In this document: positions 8,871-16,306 of the stretch, piece after piece | Layout: each line of letters begins with the position of its first letter | How positions within the stretch are numbered: position 1 is the first letter of the stretch | Origin: an uncultured Gammaproteobacteria bacterium | GTDB taxonomy: Bacteria > Pseudomonadota > Gammaproteobacteria > Magnimaribacterales > TMED112 | Assembly (NCBI GenBank): GCA_913020145.1 | Contig: CAJWAI010000006.1 | Location: 1-43,562, forward strand | Direction: 5' to 3' | Length of the DNA: 43,562 nt | Notes under the pieces: generated by a model | What the model was told of the DNA's origin: nothing | The model's database searches: none | Seen by the model: only the letters and a program-made list of their open reading frames with translations | Position numbers and translations under genes: made by a program

Positions 8871-10250
8871 ATGATAAGAAAATTACTAGTTATATTAGTA
8901 ACCTTGGTACTTTATGGGTGCAGCGAAGAAGATAGTATATTCTCTTCTGAAGCAGAAGGTTCGGTAACGAATTACGATGAAGACTTACATGGTACATATG
9001 CCTCAACATATGTTCCTCTCGACTCTGAAAATATTGTTATTAGAAATGCAACAGTGTTTGATGGTATTGGAAATAAATTTCAAAATTACGATGTGCATTT
9101 TTCTAATGGAGAAATACAAGCTATAGGATCTGAACTGATTGTTGATGGTGCAGATGAGATCGATGGAACTGGAAAGTTCGTTACTCCTGGAATAATAGAT
9201 AACCATTCACATATGGGAGTTTATCCAGCTCCAGGTGTTAGAACCAGTAGTGATGGTAATGAAGCTACAAACCCAGTAACTGCCGAAGTTTGGGCAGAAC
9301 ATAGCGTTTGGTCTCAGGATCCTCAATATAAACTTGCTCTAGCAGGCGGAATTACTACTTTTCATGTTTTGCCGGGTTCAGCAAATTTATTTGGCGGTAG
9401 AGGCGTCACACTAAAAAATGTTTCAGCAAATACCGTGCCAGATATGAAATTTCCAGATGCTCCTCATTCACTAAAAATGGCTTGTGGTGAAAATCCAAAA
9501 AGAGTTTATAGCTCTAGAGGACCATCTACAAGAATGGGTAATGTCGCTGGTTATAGAGATGCATGGATAGGAGCAGAAAAATATAAAAAATCTTTAGAAA
9601 AAGATCCTAGCCAAAGAAATTTAAGAAATGAGACACTAGTTGGAGTTTTGGATGGAGAAATACTAGTACATAACCATTGTTATAGAGCAGATGAGATGGC
9701 AACGATGATTAACATTTCAGAAGAATTTGGTTATAAGGTCTCAACTTTTCATCATGGAGTAGAAGCATATAAGATTGCAGATCTACTTGCAGATGAAGGT
9801 ATTTGTGCTGCTCTTTGGGCAGACTGGTGGGGCTTTAAGCATGAAGCATATGATATGTCTATCGCAAACATTGCAATAGTTGACCAAGCCAGAGATGGTA
9901 CCGGGTGTGCAATAGTTCACTCTGACAGTGCAAGTGGAATACAAAGATTAAATCAAGAAGCAGCTAAAGCCTTGGCAGCTGGAAGAAGAGCCGGTTTTGA
10001 TATATCAGAGGGCCGTGCAATGACATGGATAACTAAAAACCCAGCAAAATCTTTGGGAATTTTAGATCAGACTGGAACTTTAGAGCAGGGCAAAGATGCT
10101 GATTTGGTTATTTGGAATGGCAATCCATTCAGTGTTTATACAAAAGCTGAACAAGTATACATAGATGGTGCTTTGACATTTGATAAAGCGACTAACTTCA
10201 TGCCGCATACAGATTTCGATCTAGGTATTAAAGAATGGGAGGACAAATAA
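8871..10250 (+). CDS. Exported amidohydrolase lipoprotein, catalytic partner
   Basis: A 459-residue protein with a lipoprotein signal (LVLYGC, Cys17), so it acts outside the cytoplasm. It belongs to the imidazolonepropionase-like amidohydrolases. Metal-site motifs are present: DNHSHMG (H112, H114), VHNHC (H267, H269), a FHHGVEA (H294/295) and HSD (H350, D352), plus the C-terminal LEQGKDADLVIWNG. The substrate is not predictable; relatives hydrolyse cyclic amides and peptides. A strong AAGGGG site lies 7 nt before the ATG. A second, non-catalytic-looking amidohydrolase overlaps it by 1 nt, so the two are made together. Confidence 0.9.
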   Translation: MIRKLLVILVTLVLYGCSEEDSIFSSEAEGSVTNYDEDLHGTYASTYVPLDSENIVIRNATVFDGIGNKFQNYDVHFSNGEIQAIGSELIVDGADEIDGTGKFVTPGIIDNHSHMGVYPAPGVRTSSDGNEATNPVTAEVWAEHSVWSQDPQYKLALAGGITTFHVLPGSANLFGGRGVTLKNVSANTVPDMKFPDAPHSLKMACGENPKRVYSSRGPSTRMGNVAGYRDAWIGAEKYKKSLEKDPSQRNLRNETLVGVLDGEILVHNHCYRADEMATMINISEEFGYKVSTFHHGVEAYKIADLLADEGICAALWADWWGFKHEAYDMSIANIAIVDQARDGTGCAIVHSDSASGIQRLNQEAAKALAAGRRAGFDISEGRAMTWITKNPAKSLGILDQTGTLEQGKDADLVIWNGNPFSVYTKAEQVYIDGALTFDKATNFMPHTDFDLGIKEWEDK

Positions 10251-11506
10251 TGAAACTATTTAAAATCTTATTATTACTTCCTTTTATCGTTTTTTCAGAT
10301 GCAGATGATATGTACGTCATCAAGGGTGGAATGACATTTCTTCCTGATGGTAGTTTTGCTAAAAAAGATATCTTAGTTGATGAAGGGCAGATTATTTTAG
10401 TTGCAGATACTATTGGTGATGTTGGCGCAGAAAATATTATTGATGCCGAAGGTAAATATGTAACACCTGGATTAATTGTTTTTTCTTCTCTTGGTCTACT
10501 TGAAATTGGTGCATTACCTCAAACAAATGATACTTCTTCTGATATATATAATGCTGGGTTTGATCCTAGTAAGGCATATAACCCCTTTTCTCAAGCAGTC
10601 AGACTGAATAGAGCAAAAGGAGTTTCATCGACTGTTCATGTACCAGGTGCATCTGGTTATTTCGCAGGTTTATTAACTTATACAAAGATTAATGATGGTT
10701 ATAAACAAAAAAAACAAGGCCCATTAGGTCTTGTTACTAGTTATGGTGAATCATATGGAGATTCTAGAGCAGCACAGTTACATTTTATGGAAGATTTATT
10801 TGATTTTGTTAGAAGTGCTAATGATGGTGATGCTGATGAAGTCCAATTTATTGAAGGAACCAATAATGAATACAAATTTACTAAAAGAGATCTTAAGGCA
10901 ATCAGAAAAGTTTTAAATAGAGAGATGCCTTTGGTGATTCAAGTTAGCAAAGCTACTGACATACTTAATGTGCTTAAATTTGCAGATAATCAGGAAGTAG
11001 ATTTAGTTTTATGGGGGGCAGCTGAGGCACATATGGTAGCTGATGAGATAGCTAGAGCAGGTGTGCCTGTAATATTAGATCCGCTTGATAATATACCAGG
11101 ATCATTTGATTCATTGAATGCTACTTATGAGAATGTTATTCGTCTTAATGAAGCAGGAGTTGAAATGGCATTCTACTATGCACAAGGTGCTGGAGCGCAT
11201 AATGCATATCTTGCTACACAATCAGCAGGCAATTCTGTGGCGATGGGTTTAGATTATAGTTCTGCTATGAAGGCAATTACATCCAATCCTGCAGAGATAT
11301 TTGGACTTGTAGGTGTAGGTTCGATAGCACCAGGTTTTGATGCTGATCTTGTAGTATGGGATGGAGATCCATTGGAACTGATGTCTAATGTAGAAAGTGT
11401 CTTAATTGATGGCGAAGATCAAGATCTATCTAATAGATACGAAGAATTGACGGAAAGGTATACAAAAGAAAAAGAGTTACCTAACTCTTATAGATCACGA
11501 GAGTAA
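10250..11506 (+). CDS. Exported amidohydrolase homologue lacking metal ligands
   Basis: The start is placed at the ATG at 10250 (GGGAGG 6 nt upstream, overlapping the previous stop as TAATG), giving 418 aa with a signal peptide (MKLFKILLLLPFIVFS). It has the amidohydrolase ends: VTPGLI near residue 72 and APGFDADLVVWDGDPLEL at the C-terminus. Where the partner has PGIIDNHSHMG, this protein reads PGLIVFSSLG, so the HxH metal pair is gone. The usual VHxH strand reads VIQVSKATDI. It is probably a non-catalytic subunit or a scaffold for the upstream enzyme. The amidohydrolase fold is supported; catalytic activity is not. Confidence 0.85.
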   Translation: MKLFKILLLLPFIVFSDADDMYVIKGGMTFLPDGSFAKKDILVDEGQIILVADTIGDVGAENIIDAEGKYVTPGLIVFSSLGLLEIGALPQTNDTSSDIYNAGFDPSKAYNPFSQAVRLNRAKGVSSTVHVPGASGYFAGLLTYTKINDGYKQKKQGPLGLVTSYGESYGDSRAAQLHFMEDLFDFVRSANDGDADEVQFIEGTNNEYKFTKRDLKAIRKVLNREMPLVIQVSKATDILNVLKFADNQEVDLVLWGAAEAHMVADEIARAGVPVILDPLDNIPGSFDSLNATYENVIRLNEAGVEMAFYYAQGAGAHNAYLATQSAGNSVAMGLDYSSAMKAITSNPAEIFGLVGVGSIAPGFDADLVVWDGDPLELMSNVESVLIDGEDQDLSNRYEELTERYTKEKELPNSYRSRE

Positions 11507-11956
11507 TTCTTTAACAAAAGAACTAGCTTCAGACATTTCAGCATTGGGATGTCTGGATCTAAGTTCTTTCATCACATTACCCATTTCTTGCATGCCTGAA
11601 AAACTATTTTCAGAAATTATTTTTTGTATAGCTTCTTTCAGGGCATCTCCAGCTAATGCTTGTGGTAAATATTTTTCTAAAACTACTAGTTCGTTTTTTT
11701 CTATCTCTTCTAAATCAGGTCTTCCGCCTTGAGAGTATTGTTGAATAGAATCTTTTCTTTGTTTCGCCATTTTTTTAAGGATCGCAATGACATCCTCATC
11801 TGTAGGCTCTTGTCTATTATCAACTTCGAATCTTTTTACATCTGCCATAATTAATCTGAGGGTATCTCTTAAAAATACATCCTTTTGAATCATAGCTTCT
11901 TTTAATTCGCTATTAATTTGATCTTTTAATTGGGACAAGTTACTTAAGTTTGGCAA
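11495..11956 (-). CDS. yqeY: GatB/YqeY domain protein
   Basis: A GatB/YqeY-family protein of about 150 aa, related to the tRNA-binding tail domain of the GatB amidotransferase subunit. Motifs include [27 protein letters not shown] and LEKYLPQ, all typical of YqeY. Its exact role is unknown. It lies right after rpsU, the usual order. The ORF-track start is a TTG (11956) overlapping rpsU by 17 nt; a second in-frame TTG at 11938, one base past the rpsU stop, is equally possible. It converges on the amidohydrolase gene with a 12-bp overlap. Confidence 0.9.
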   Translation of the reverse strand: MPNLSNLSQLKDQINSELKEAMIQKDVFLRDTLRLIMADVKRFEVDNRQEPTDEDVIAILKKMAKQRKDSIQQYSQGGRPDLEEIEKNELVVLEKYLPQALAGDALKEAIQKIISENSFSGMQEMGNVMKELRSRHPNAEMSEASSFVKELLS

Positions 11957-12149
11957 AAGAGTCTTTCATAACTCTTTTATAGTTTCTTTTAACTGCAGCT
12001 GCAGCTTTCCTTTTTCTTTCTTCTGTTGGCTTTTCGTAAAATTCTCTTTTACGTACTTCAGTTATAACGCCAGCTCTTTCACATGCTCTGCGAAATTTTC
12101 TTAAACCTACATCGAAAGATTCAGTTTCTTTAATTTTTATACTTGGCAT
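11940..12149 (-). CDS. rpsU: 30S ribosomal protein bS21
   Basis: A 69-residue basic protein with the bS21 signature [37 protein letters not shown]. bS21 helps mRNA recruitment on the 30S subunit. It is divergent from tsaD, the conserved gammaproteobacterial arrangement, and precedes yqeY. The usual downstream dnaG and rpoD are absent here. A TACAAT on the minus strand 12 nt before the ATG could be its -10 box, which would leave a very short leader. Confidence 0.96.
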   Translation of the reverse strand: MPSIKIKETESFDVGLRKFRRACERAGVITEVRKREFYEKPTEERKRKAAAAVKRNYKRVMKDSFAKLK

Positions 12150-12188
12150 AATGTAGTGTGTATTGTAAGGATAATTAAAAAAGAATCA

Positions 12189-13193
12189 ATGTTAGTCTTA
12201 GGTATAGAGAGCTCTTGCGATGAAACTGGTTTAGCTGTTTACTCCGAAAAGGATGGTCTTTTAGGACATCTTGTTAACTCACAAGTTGATCTTTTTACTG
12301 AATATGGCGGAGTGATACCTGAAATTGCTGCACGAGATCATAGTGTAAAAATAATTCATATTCTTAAACAACTATTAAAAAAATCTAAGCTAGATGTAAG
12401 CGACATCTCTTTAGTCGCTTATACAGCTGGCCCTGGTCTTATAGGATCTCTAATGATAGGTGAAACAGTTGCTAAGACTATATCTGCAATACTCGATAAA
12501 GAATTATTACCAATTAATCATCTAGAAGGCCATATACTAGCTCCTGCCTTAGAAGATTCTGAGATCAAGCCGCCATATTTATGTTTACTTGTTTCTGGAG
12601 GCCATACACAGATCATTGAATGCAAAGATTATGGTGAATATCAGATTCTTGGAGAGACCATTGATGATGCATGTGGAGAAGCATTTGATAAAGTTGGAAA
12701 ATTATTAGGACTTGAGTATCCAGGTGGTCCAAAAGTCTCAAAATTAGCTGAAAATGGAAATCCACATAGGTTTAATTTTCCTCGAGCCATGTTAAGAGAC
12801 AGAAGTTTAGATTTTAGTTTTAGTGGGTTGAAGACAGCAGTTCTATATGCCCTTGAAGATTTAAATGAAAAAGATTATCCAGATGTAGCAGCATCATTTC
12901 AAGAAGCTGTAATAGATGTTTTATTACATAAATTAAATTGGGCAATTGAGGATACTGGAATAAAGACTTTAGTTTGTTCTGGCGGAGTAGCTGCCAATAC
13001 GATTCTTAGAGATAGATTAAGAAGGATGGCAGATGAGAGGTCCCTTAACGTAAGTTATCCGAGCATAGAGTTTTGTACAGATAATGCAGCTATGATTGCA
13101 TTCGCAGGTTATGTCAGAAAGAAATACAATTTAAGAAGTTACAATACATCTTTTGCGAGACCAAGATGGCCGTTAGGAGAACTTTATGATTAA
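12189..13193 (+). CDS. tsaD: tRNA N6-adenosine threonylcarbamoyltransferase TsaD
   Basis: TsaD transfers the threonylcarbamoyl group to A37 of ANN-decoding tRNAs. The start at 12189 (MLVLGIESSCDETG) matches the family; the longer GTG start adds an unrelated tail. The iron-site HxxxH is HLEGH (H111, H115), followed by LVSGGHTQ and, near the end, CTDNAAMIAFAG. The length (334 aa) is normal. It overlaps folB by 8 nt. The partner tsaE is also in this window (22.2 kb). A GATAAT lies 13 nt upstream. Confidence 0.97.
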   Translation: MLVLGIESSCDETGLAVYSEKDGLLGHLVNSQVDLFTEYGGVIPEIAARDHSVKIIHILKQLLKKSKLDVSDISLVAYTAGPGLIGSLMIGETVAKTISAILDKELLPINHLEGHILAPALEDSEIKPPYLCLLVSGGHTQIIECKDYGEYQILGETIDDACGEAFDKVGKLLGLEYPGGPKVSKLAENGNPHRFNFPRAMLRDRSLDFSFSGLKTAVLYALEDLNEKDYPDVAASFQEAVIDVLLHKLNWAIEDTGIKTLVCSGGVAANTILRDRLRRMADERSLNVSYPSIEFCTDNAAMIAFAGYVRKKYNLRSYNTSFARPRWPLGELYD

Positions 13194-13557
13194 CAGAGAT
13201 AGAATTTATGTAGAAGATTTAAGAGTCGAAGGAATAATCGGTATTTTTGAGTGGGAAAAAGAGACCAAACAGGAAATAAGTATTTCCTATGAAATTGACC
13301 AAGACAATTTAACAGCAGCAAATGAAGACAAGATAGAAGCGGCAACTGATTACAAATCAATTAATAAAGCAATAATTGCTTTTGTTGAAAATAACAAATT
13401 TGAGTTAGTGGAAACTTTTGCTGAAAAGATAGCCGCTATGGTTATTTCAGAGCATAAGGTTAATTGGATCAAGCTTAGAGTCTCAAAACCCGGTGCTTTA
13501 AGATTTTCAAAAGATGTTGGAGTCATAATTGAACGAACAACAGAAGACTATAAATAA
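13186..13557 (+). CDS. folB: Dihydroneopterin aldolase
   Basis: FolB cleaves dihydroneopterin in folate synthesis. The 123-residue protein starts with DRIYVEDLRVEGIIGIFEWEK, matching the family D.I...L...G.IG...WE signature, and ends with the strand WIKLRVSKPGALRFSKDVGV. It sits between tsaD (8-nt overlap) and folK (29-nt overlap), so two consecutive folate steps are encoded together. Confidence 0.93.
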   Translation: MINRDRIYVEDLRVEGIIGIFEWEKETKQEISISYEIDQDNLTAANEDKIEAATDYKSINKAIIAFVENNKFELVETFAEKIAAMVISEHKVNWIKLRVSKPGALRFSKDVGVIIERTTEDYK

Positions 13558-13951
13558 TTTCTATATTCTTGTAGGGTCAAATATTGAGCCAACGGAGAAT
13601 ATTAATAAAGGCCTTAATCTTATAGAGCAAGAAAACAGATTATGTCTAATTAAACAAAGTTCAGATTATCAATCAAAAGCTGTAGGAATGGAGGGAGACG
13701 ATTTTATTAATAAAGTCATTAACTGTTCTACTGATATGAACTTCAAAGAGACTCTAAATTATTTAAAAAGTGTAGAAAAGCGTTGCGGAAGAATAAGAGA
13801 AGAGAATAAATTTATTCCCAGAACATTAGACCTGGATATTATAGATTGGAATAACTATGAAGGAGTTATAGATGGGTATCAATTACCTGATCCAGATATA
13901 GAAAAGTTTGAATATATAGCAATTCCATATAAGGAATTGCTTAATTGTTAA
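13529..13951 (+). CDS. folK: 2-amino-4-hydroxy-6-hydroxymethyldihydropteridine pyrophosphokinase
   Basis: FolK adds pyrophosphate to the pterin before condensation with pABA. The protein (140 aa) has the N-terminal YILVGSNIEP, the central SKAVGMEGDDFINKVI, and the signature RTLDLDIIDW that carries metal-binding aspartates. It is shorter than the usual 160 aa. No ATG exists near the N-terminus; the only standard start is a TTG at 13529 inside folB. The stop shares a TTAA palindrome with the convergent gene. Confidence 0.92.
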   Translation: MNEQQKTINNFYILVGSNIEPTENINKGLNLIEQENRLCLIKQSSDYQSKAVGMEGDDFINKVINCSTDMNFKETLNYLKSVEKRCGRIREENKFIPRTLDLDIIDWNNYEGVIDGYQLPDPDIEKFEYIAIPYKELLNC

Positions 13952-14307
13952 CAGCCGTATAGACCGTAATTCATATTCCAGATTGATTTTAAATCGTCAT
14001 CTTTAAGTTTTGAAATATTTCTTTTAGCAATTTTACACATTCCCCGTGAAGGGTAATCTGGTAAATTTCCTATCAATGCATAAGTAATGACATTGGCTGT
14101 CCATATTTCTTTAAGATCCTGATCACTAAACTGCGCAACCATTCTCTCAACAGTATTAACTTCTGATTCTGACCAGCTTGATTTAGCTCCGTACTCTGCA
14201 AAGGTAAGCAATTTATTAGAAAGATCTAAATCTTTCATATAATCAGTTTTTGCTTCTAGACTAAAAAAAGCTATTAAGGTTATTAAGATTATTTTTTTCA
14301 TATTCAT
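13948..14307 (-). CDS. Small exported protein with internal DLKxIW repeat
   Basis: I do not recognise this family. The ATG at 14307 is preferred to the track's TTG at 14310; 14301 is a further option. It has a signal peptide (MKKIILITLIAFFSLEA) and a mature part of about 100 residues. Two related segments are visible: FSDQDLKEIWTANVITYALIG and LKDDDLKSIWNMNYGLYGC. Two Cys (GMC and the C-terminal GC) could form a disulphide. It follows the DUF1338 gene by 11 nt and is probably co-transcribed. It shares a TTAA double stop with folK. Confidence 0.7.
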   Translation of the reverse strand: MNMKKIILITLIAFFSLEAKTDYMKDLDLSNKLLTFAEYGAKSSWSESEVNTVERMVAQFSDQDLKEIWTANVITYALIGNLPDYPSRGMCKIAKRNISKLKDDDLKSIWNMNYGLYGC

Positions 14308-14318
14308 CAATCTATCAT

Positions 14319-15098
14319 TTATTTATTCGTACTTTCAAATATTTTATCGGCAGATTTTGCTACGAATCCTTGGTATAGATTTCCACTTTGGTCAGCATAG
14401 CGTTTAGCAAACTCATAATAGCAACTTGGTACAGATTCAGCGCCTGATTCAAAAGTTACCTCCATTTTGTCTGCCATAGTTGATGATTGTTCTAGCAAGT
14501 CATTTTGACTACCTTTAATTTCACCACCTGAGCTATTTAAGATATAACCATTATCTTTAATCATTTCATTAACTTCCTTCACTTCAGAATATTGCTCTAA
14601 GTGATTAATAGAAACAGTGAAATGATTAGGGCAAAATCCCCATACATATAGCCAAGAAGCGTATTCTGATTCTTCTGCTAATTTTGAATAAATTTCATAA
14701 TCAATATCCCATGATCGACTGCCTAAGAAAAGATTTTCTTTATTTTCTATATCAAAATAAGGCGATATTTGTTTAATTACAGAGTTAAGCTCATCAGAAA
14801 AGTCTTCAAGCATTAATTCAGACAAAAATATCTTCGGATAGGTTGGGTCTTCATTCTCAAGATGAATAGCCTTTAGTCTTTTTTGTTCAAAAAAGTAATC
14901 TCCTCCAAATTTATAACCAAATTGTTCTAGAAATTCCCTTTGTTTAGCAACATTACAATCGGATAAATTAAAAGTTCTGAAGGCTATATGATCATTAATT
15001 ACTTCTTCACCAAAAAGTTTTGAAATCTTTTCAGCTGAAGGTGTGTATGAAGTGTATTGGCTCCAAAGTTTGTCGAGAAATAAATCTAGTTCTTTCAT
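14319..15098 (-). CDS. DUF1338 / 2-oxoadipate dioxygenase-decarboxylase family protein
   Basis: DUF1338 proteins include the Fe(II) enzyme that turns 2-oxoadipate into 2-hydroxyglutarate in D-lysine catabolism. Likely metal ligands are visible: H37 in INDHIAFRTF, H159 in CPNHFTVSIN and E229 in YYEFAKRY. R41 next to the first His is the likely carboxylate contact. At 259 aa it is shorter than the characterised bacterial HglS-type enzyme and closer to compact family members, so the substrate may differ. The ATGA overlap with the upstream kinase-fold gene indicates coupling. Confidence 0.78.
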   Translation of the reverse strand: MKELDLFLDKLWSQYTSYTPSAEKISKLFGEEVINDHIAFRTFNLSDCNVAKQREFLEQFGYKFGGDYFFEQKRLKAIHLENEDPTYPKIFLSELMLEDFSDELNSVIKQISPYFDIENKENLFLGSRSWDIDYEIYSKLAEESEYASWLYVWGFCPNHFTVSINHLEQYSEVKEVNEMIKDNGYILNSSGGEIKGSQNDLLEQSSTMADKMEVTFESGAESVPSCYYEFAKRYADQSGNLYQGFVAKSADKIFESTNK

Positions 15099-16129
15099 GA
15101 TATTTTTTTTGCTTTTTCCCAGCCTAAATCAGCAAGACTTTTAGCTCTTTTTCCCATTTCTACTGCAAAATCACTCGCTGCTGTTCCATCCCTCACTCTA
15201 CCAAGGATACCTTGGCTTATAGCAGCAACCTTGAACAATGAGAATATAATATAAAATTCCCATTCACTCTCCAATTCCATCTTTGTTCTTGATAGGTACA
15301 AATCTACGTATTCCTTTTCATTATGAATGCCTAAATCTGAAGCGACAGTGTCATTTATATTACCAACATGCCAAAGTAAGCAGTGATATCCAAAATCCGC
15401 TAAAGGATCACCTATTGTTGATAGTTCCCAGTCTAAGATTGCCATAATCTTATCTTCGTTATTCATAATTAAATTATCTAAACGAAAATCGCCATGCACT
15501 ATTGATGTGTATTTTTGTTCTGGCATTCTCTTTGGCAACCAATCAATAAGTTTATGCATAGAACCTAATACTTCTGTCTCAGAATCGAAATATTGCCTAC
15601 TCCATCTAGATACTTGTCTTTCAATATAGTTTCCAGGTTTACCATAATCTTCTAAACCTAAAGCTATATAGTCTTGAGAATGTAATGAAGCAATTCCATA
15701 ATTCATCTGATCAAAAATTATTTTTCTTCGTTCAGCTGGAATCTCTGATGCAACAGGATCCCAATAAATATTGCCATCACAACATTCCATGATATAGAAA
15801 GCTGTTCCCACCACATTATCGTCTTCACATAAATGGAAAGTCTTAGGTGTTGGCACAGGAGTTTCAGATAAAGCGCTTAATACTCTATATTCTCTATCTA
15901 CTGCATGGGCAGATTTTAATAATTTTCCTGGAGGTTTTCTTCGCAAAACATATTTTTTATTTTCTGTGTTTAATTGATAGGTTGGATTAGATTGTCCACC
16001 CTTAAATTGTTTGTAATCTAATACTCTCCCAATTTCAGATGATATCTCTTCTAAATATTGGTTTAATGCATCTAAGTTAAAAGCTAGATTTTCTGCTACT
16101 TCTTTAGTTCCTGAGAATTGTTCATTCAT
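15095..16129 (-). CDS. APH-fold phosphotransferase (ACAD10/11 kinase-like)
   Basis: A 344-residue aminoglycoside-phosphotransferase-fold protein. The nucleotide-binding lysine strand is KKYVLRRKPPGKLL, the Brenner catalytic loop IVHGDFRLDNLI and the metal motif ILDWELSTIGDPLADFGY. This subgroup resembles the kinase part of ACAD10/ACAD11, which phosphorylates 4-hydroxyacyl-CoAs during hydroxy-acid breakdown; that substrate is only a suggestion here. It overlaps DUF1338 by ATGA and the upstream coiled-coil gene by 8 nt. Confidence 0.85.
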   Translation of the reverse strand: MNEQFSGTKEVAENLAFNLDALNQYLEEISSEIGRVLDYKQFKGGQSNPTYQLNTENKKYVLRRKPPGKLLKSAHAVDREYRVLSALSETPVPTPKTFHLCEDDNVVGTAFYIMECCDGNIYWDPVASEIPAERRKIIFDQMNYGIASLHSQDYIALGLEDYGKPGNYIERQVSRWSRQYFDSETEVLGSMHKLIDWLPKRMPEQKYTSIVHGDFRLDNLIMNNEDKIMAILDWELSTIGDPLADFGYHCLLWHVGNINDTVASDLGIHNEKEYVDLYLSRTKMELESEWEFYIIFSLFKVAAISQGILGRVRDGTAASDFAVEMGKRAKSLADLGWEKAKKIS

Positions 16130-16295
16130 TATTCTTTTTTATTAAAAGCTTCTGATTTTCTTTCTTTAGAGCACTAATTTCGTTCTCTAACTCTGTAACT
16201 TTATTTATTTGTGACTTGTATTCTGTCTTTAACTTATAGTTCTGTTCTATAAGTTTGTCTAAGAGACCTGATAATTTTTTAATTTTTTCGTGCAT
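16122..16295 (-). CDS. TIGR02449-like small coiled-coil protein
   Basis: Too short for the ORF track. The frame from the ATG at 16295 gives 57 residues, MHEKIKKLSGLLDKLIEQNY... to ...NQKLLIKKNNE, a heptad-like coiled coil (L8, L11/12, L15, L22, then V33, L36, I40, L43, L50). In other gammaproteobacteria a short coiled-coil protein of the TIGR02449 family, thought to be related to cell-division factors such as ZapB, lies beside zapA/6S RNA and pepP. Location and character both match, although zapA and 6S RNA are not here. It overlaps the downstream gene by 8 nt. Only 11 bp separate its ATG from the pepP ATG. Confidence 0.65.
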   Translation of the reverse strand: MHEKIKKLSGLLDKLIEQNYKLKTEYKSQINKVTELENEISALKKENQKLLIKKNNE

Positions 16296-16298
16296 AAT
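16293..16298 (+). promoter_or_regulatory. Putative -10 box of pepP overlapping the divergent start codon
   Basis: CATAAT lies exactly 8 nt before the pepP ATG, the same spacing seen at recG, mepM and the second TonB receptor. Its first three bases are the complement of the divergent gene's ATG. There is no ribosome binding site, so pepP mRNA would be leaderless. The -35 is not convincing. Confidence 0.4.
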
Positions 16299-16306
16299 AT
16301 GCGTCT

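Noticed and set aside
10731-10916. 61-aa Met/Leu-rich ORF within the second amidohydrolase
   Set aside because: Out-of-frame shadow of the longer gene, low-complexity composition from the AT-rich codons.
8871-11506. Amidohydrolase pair as a duplicated gene gone pseudogene
   Set aside because: The second frame is intact over 418 codons with a signal peptide and a good ribosome binding site, so loss of metal ligands looks maintained rather than decay.
12156-12188. Upstream GTG start of tsaD
   Set aside because: It adds 11 residues not found in the family; the ATG at 12189 begins exactly at the conserved MLVLGIESSCDETG.
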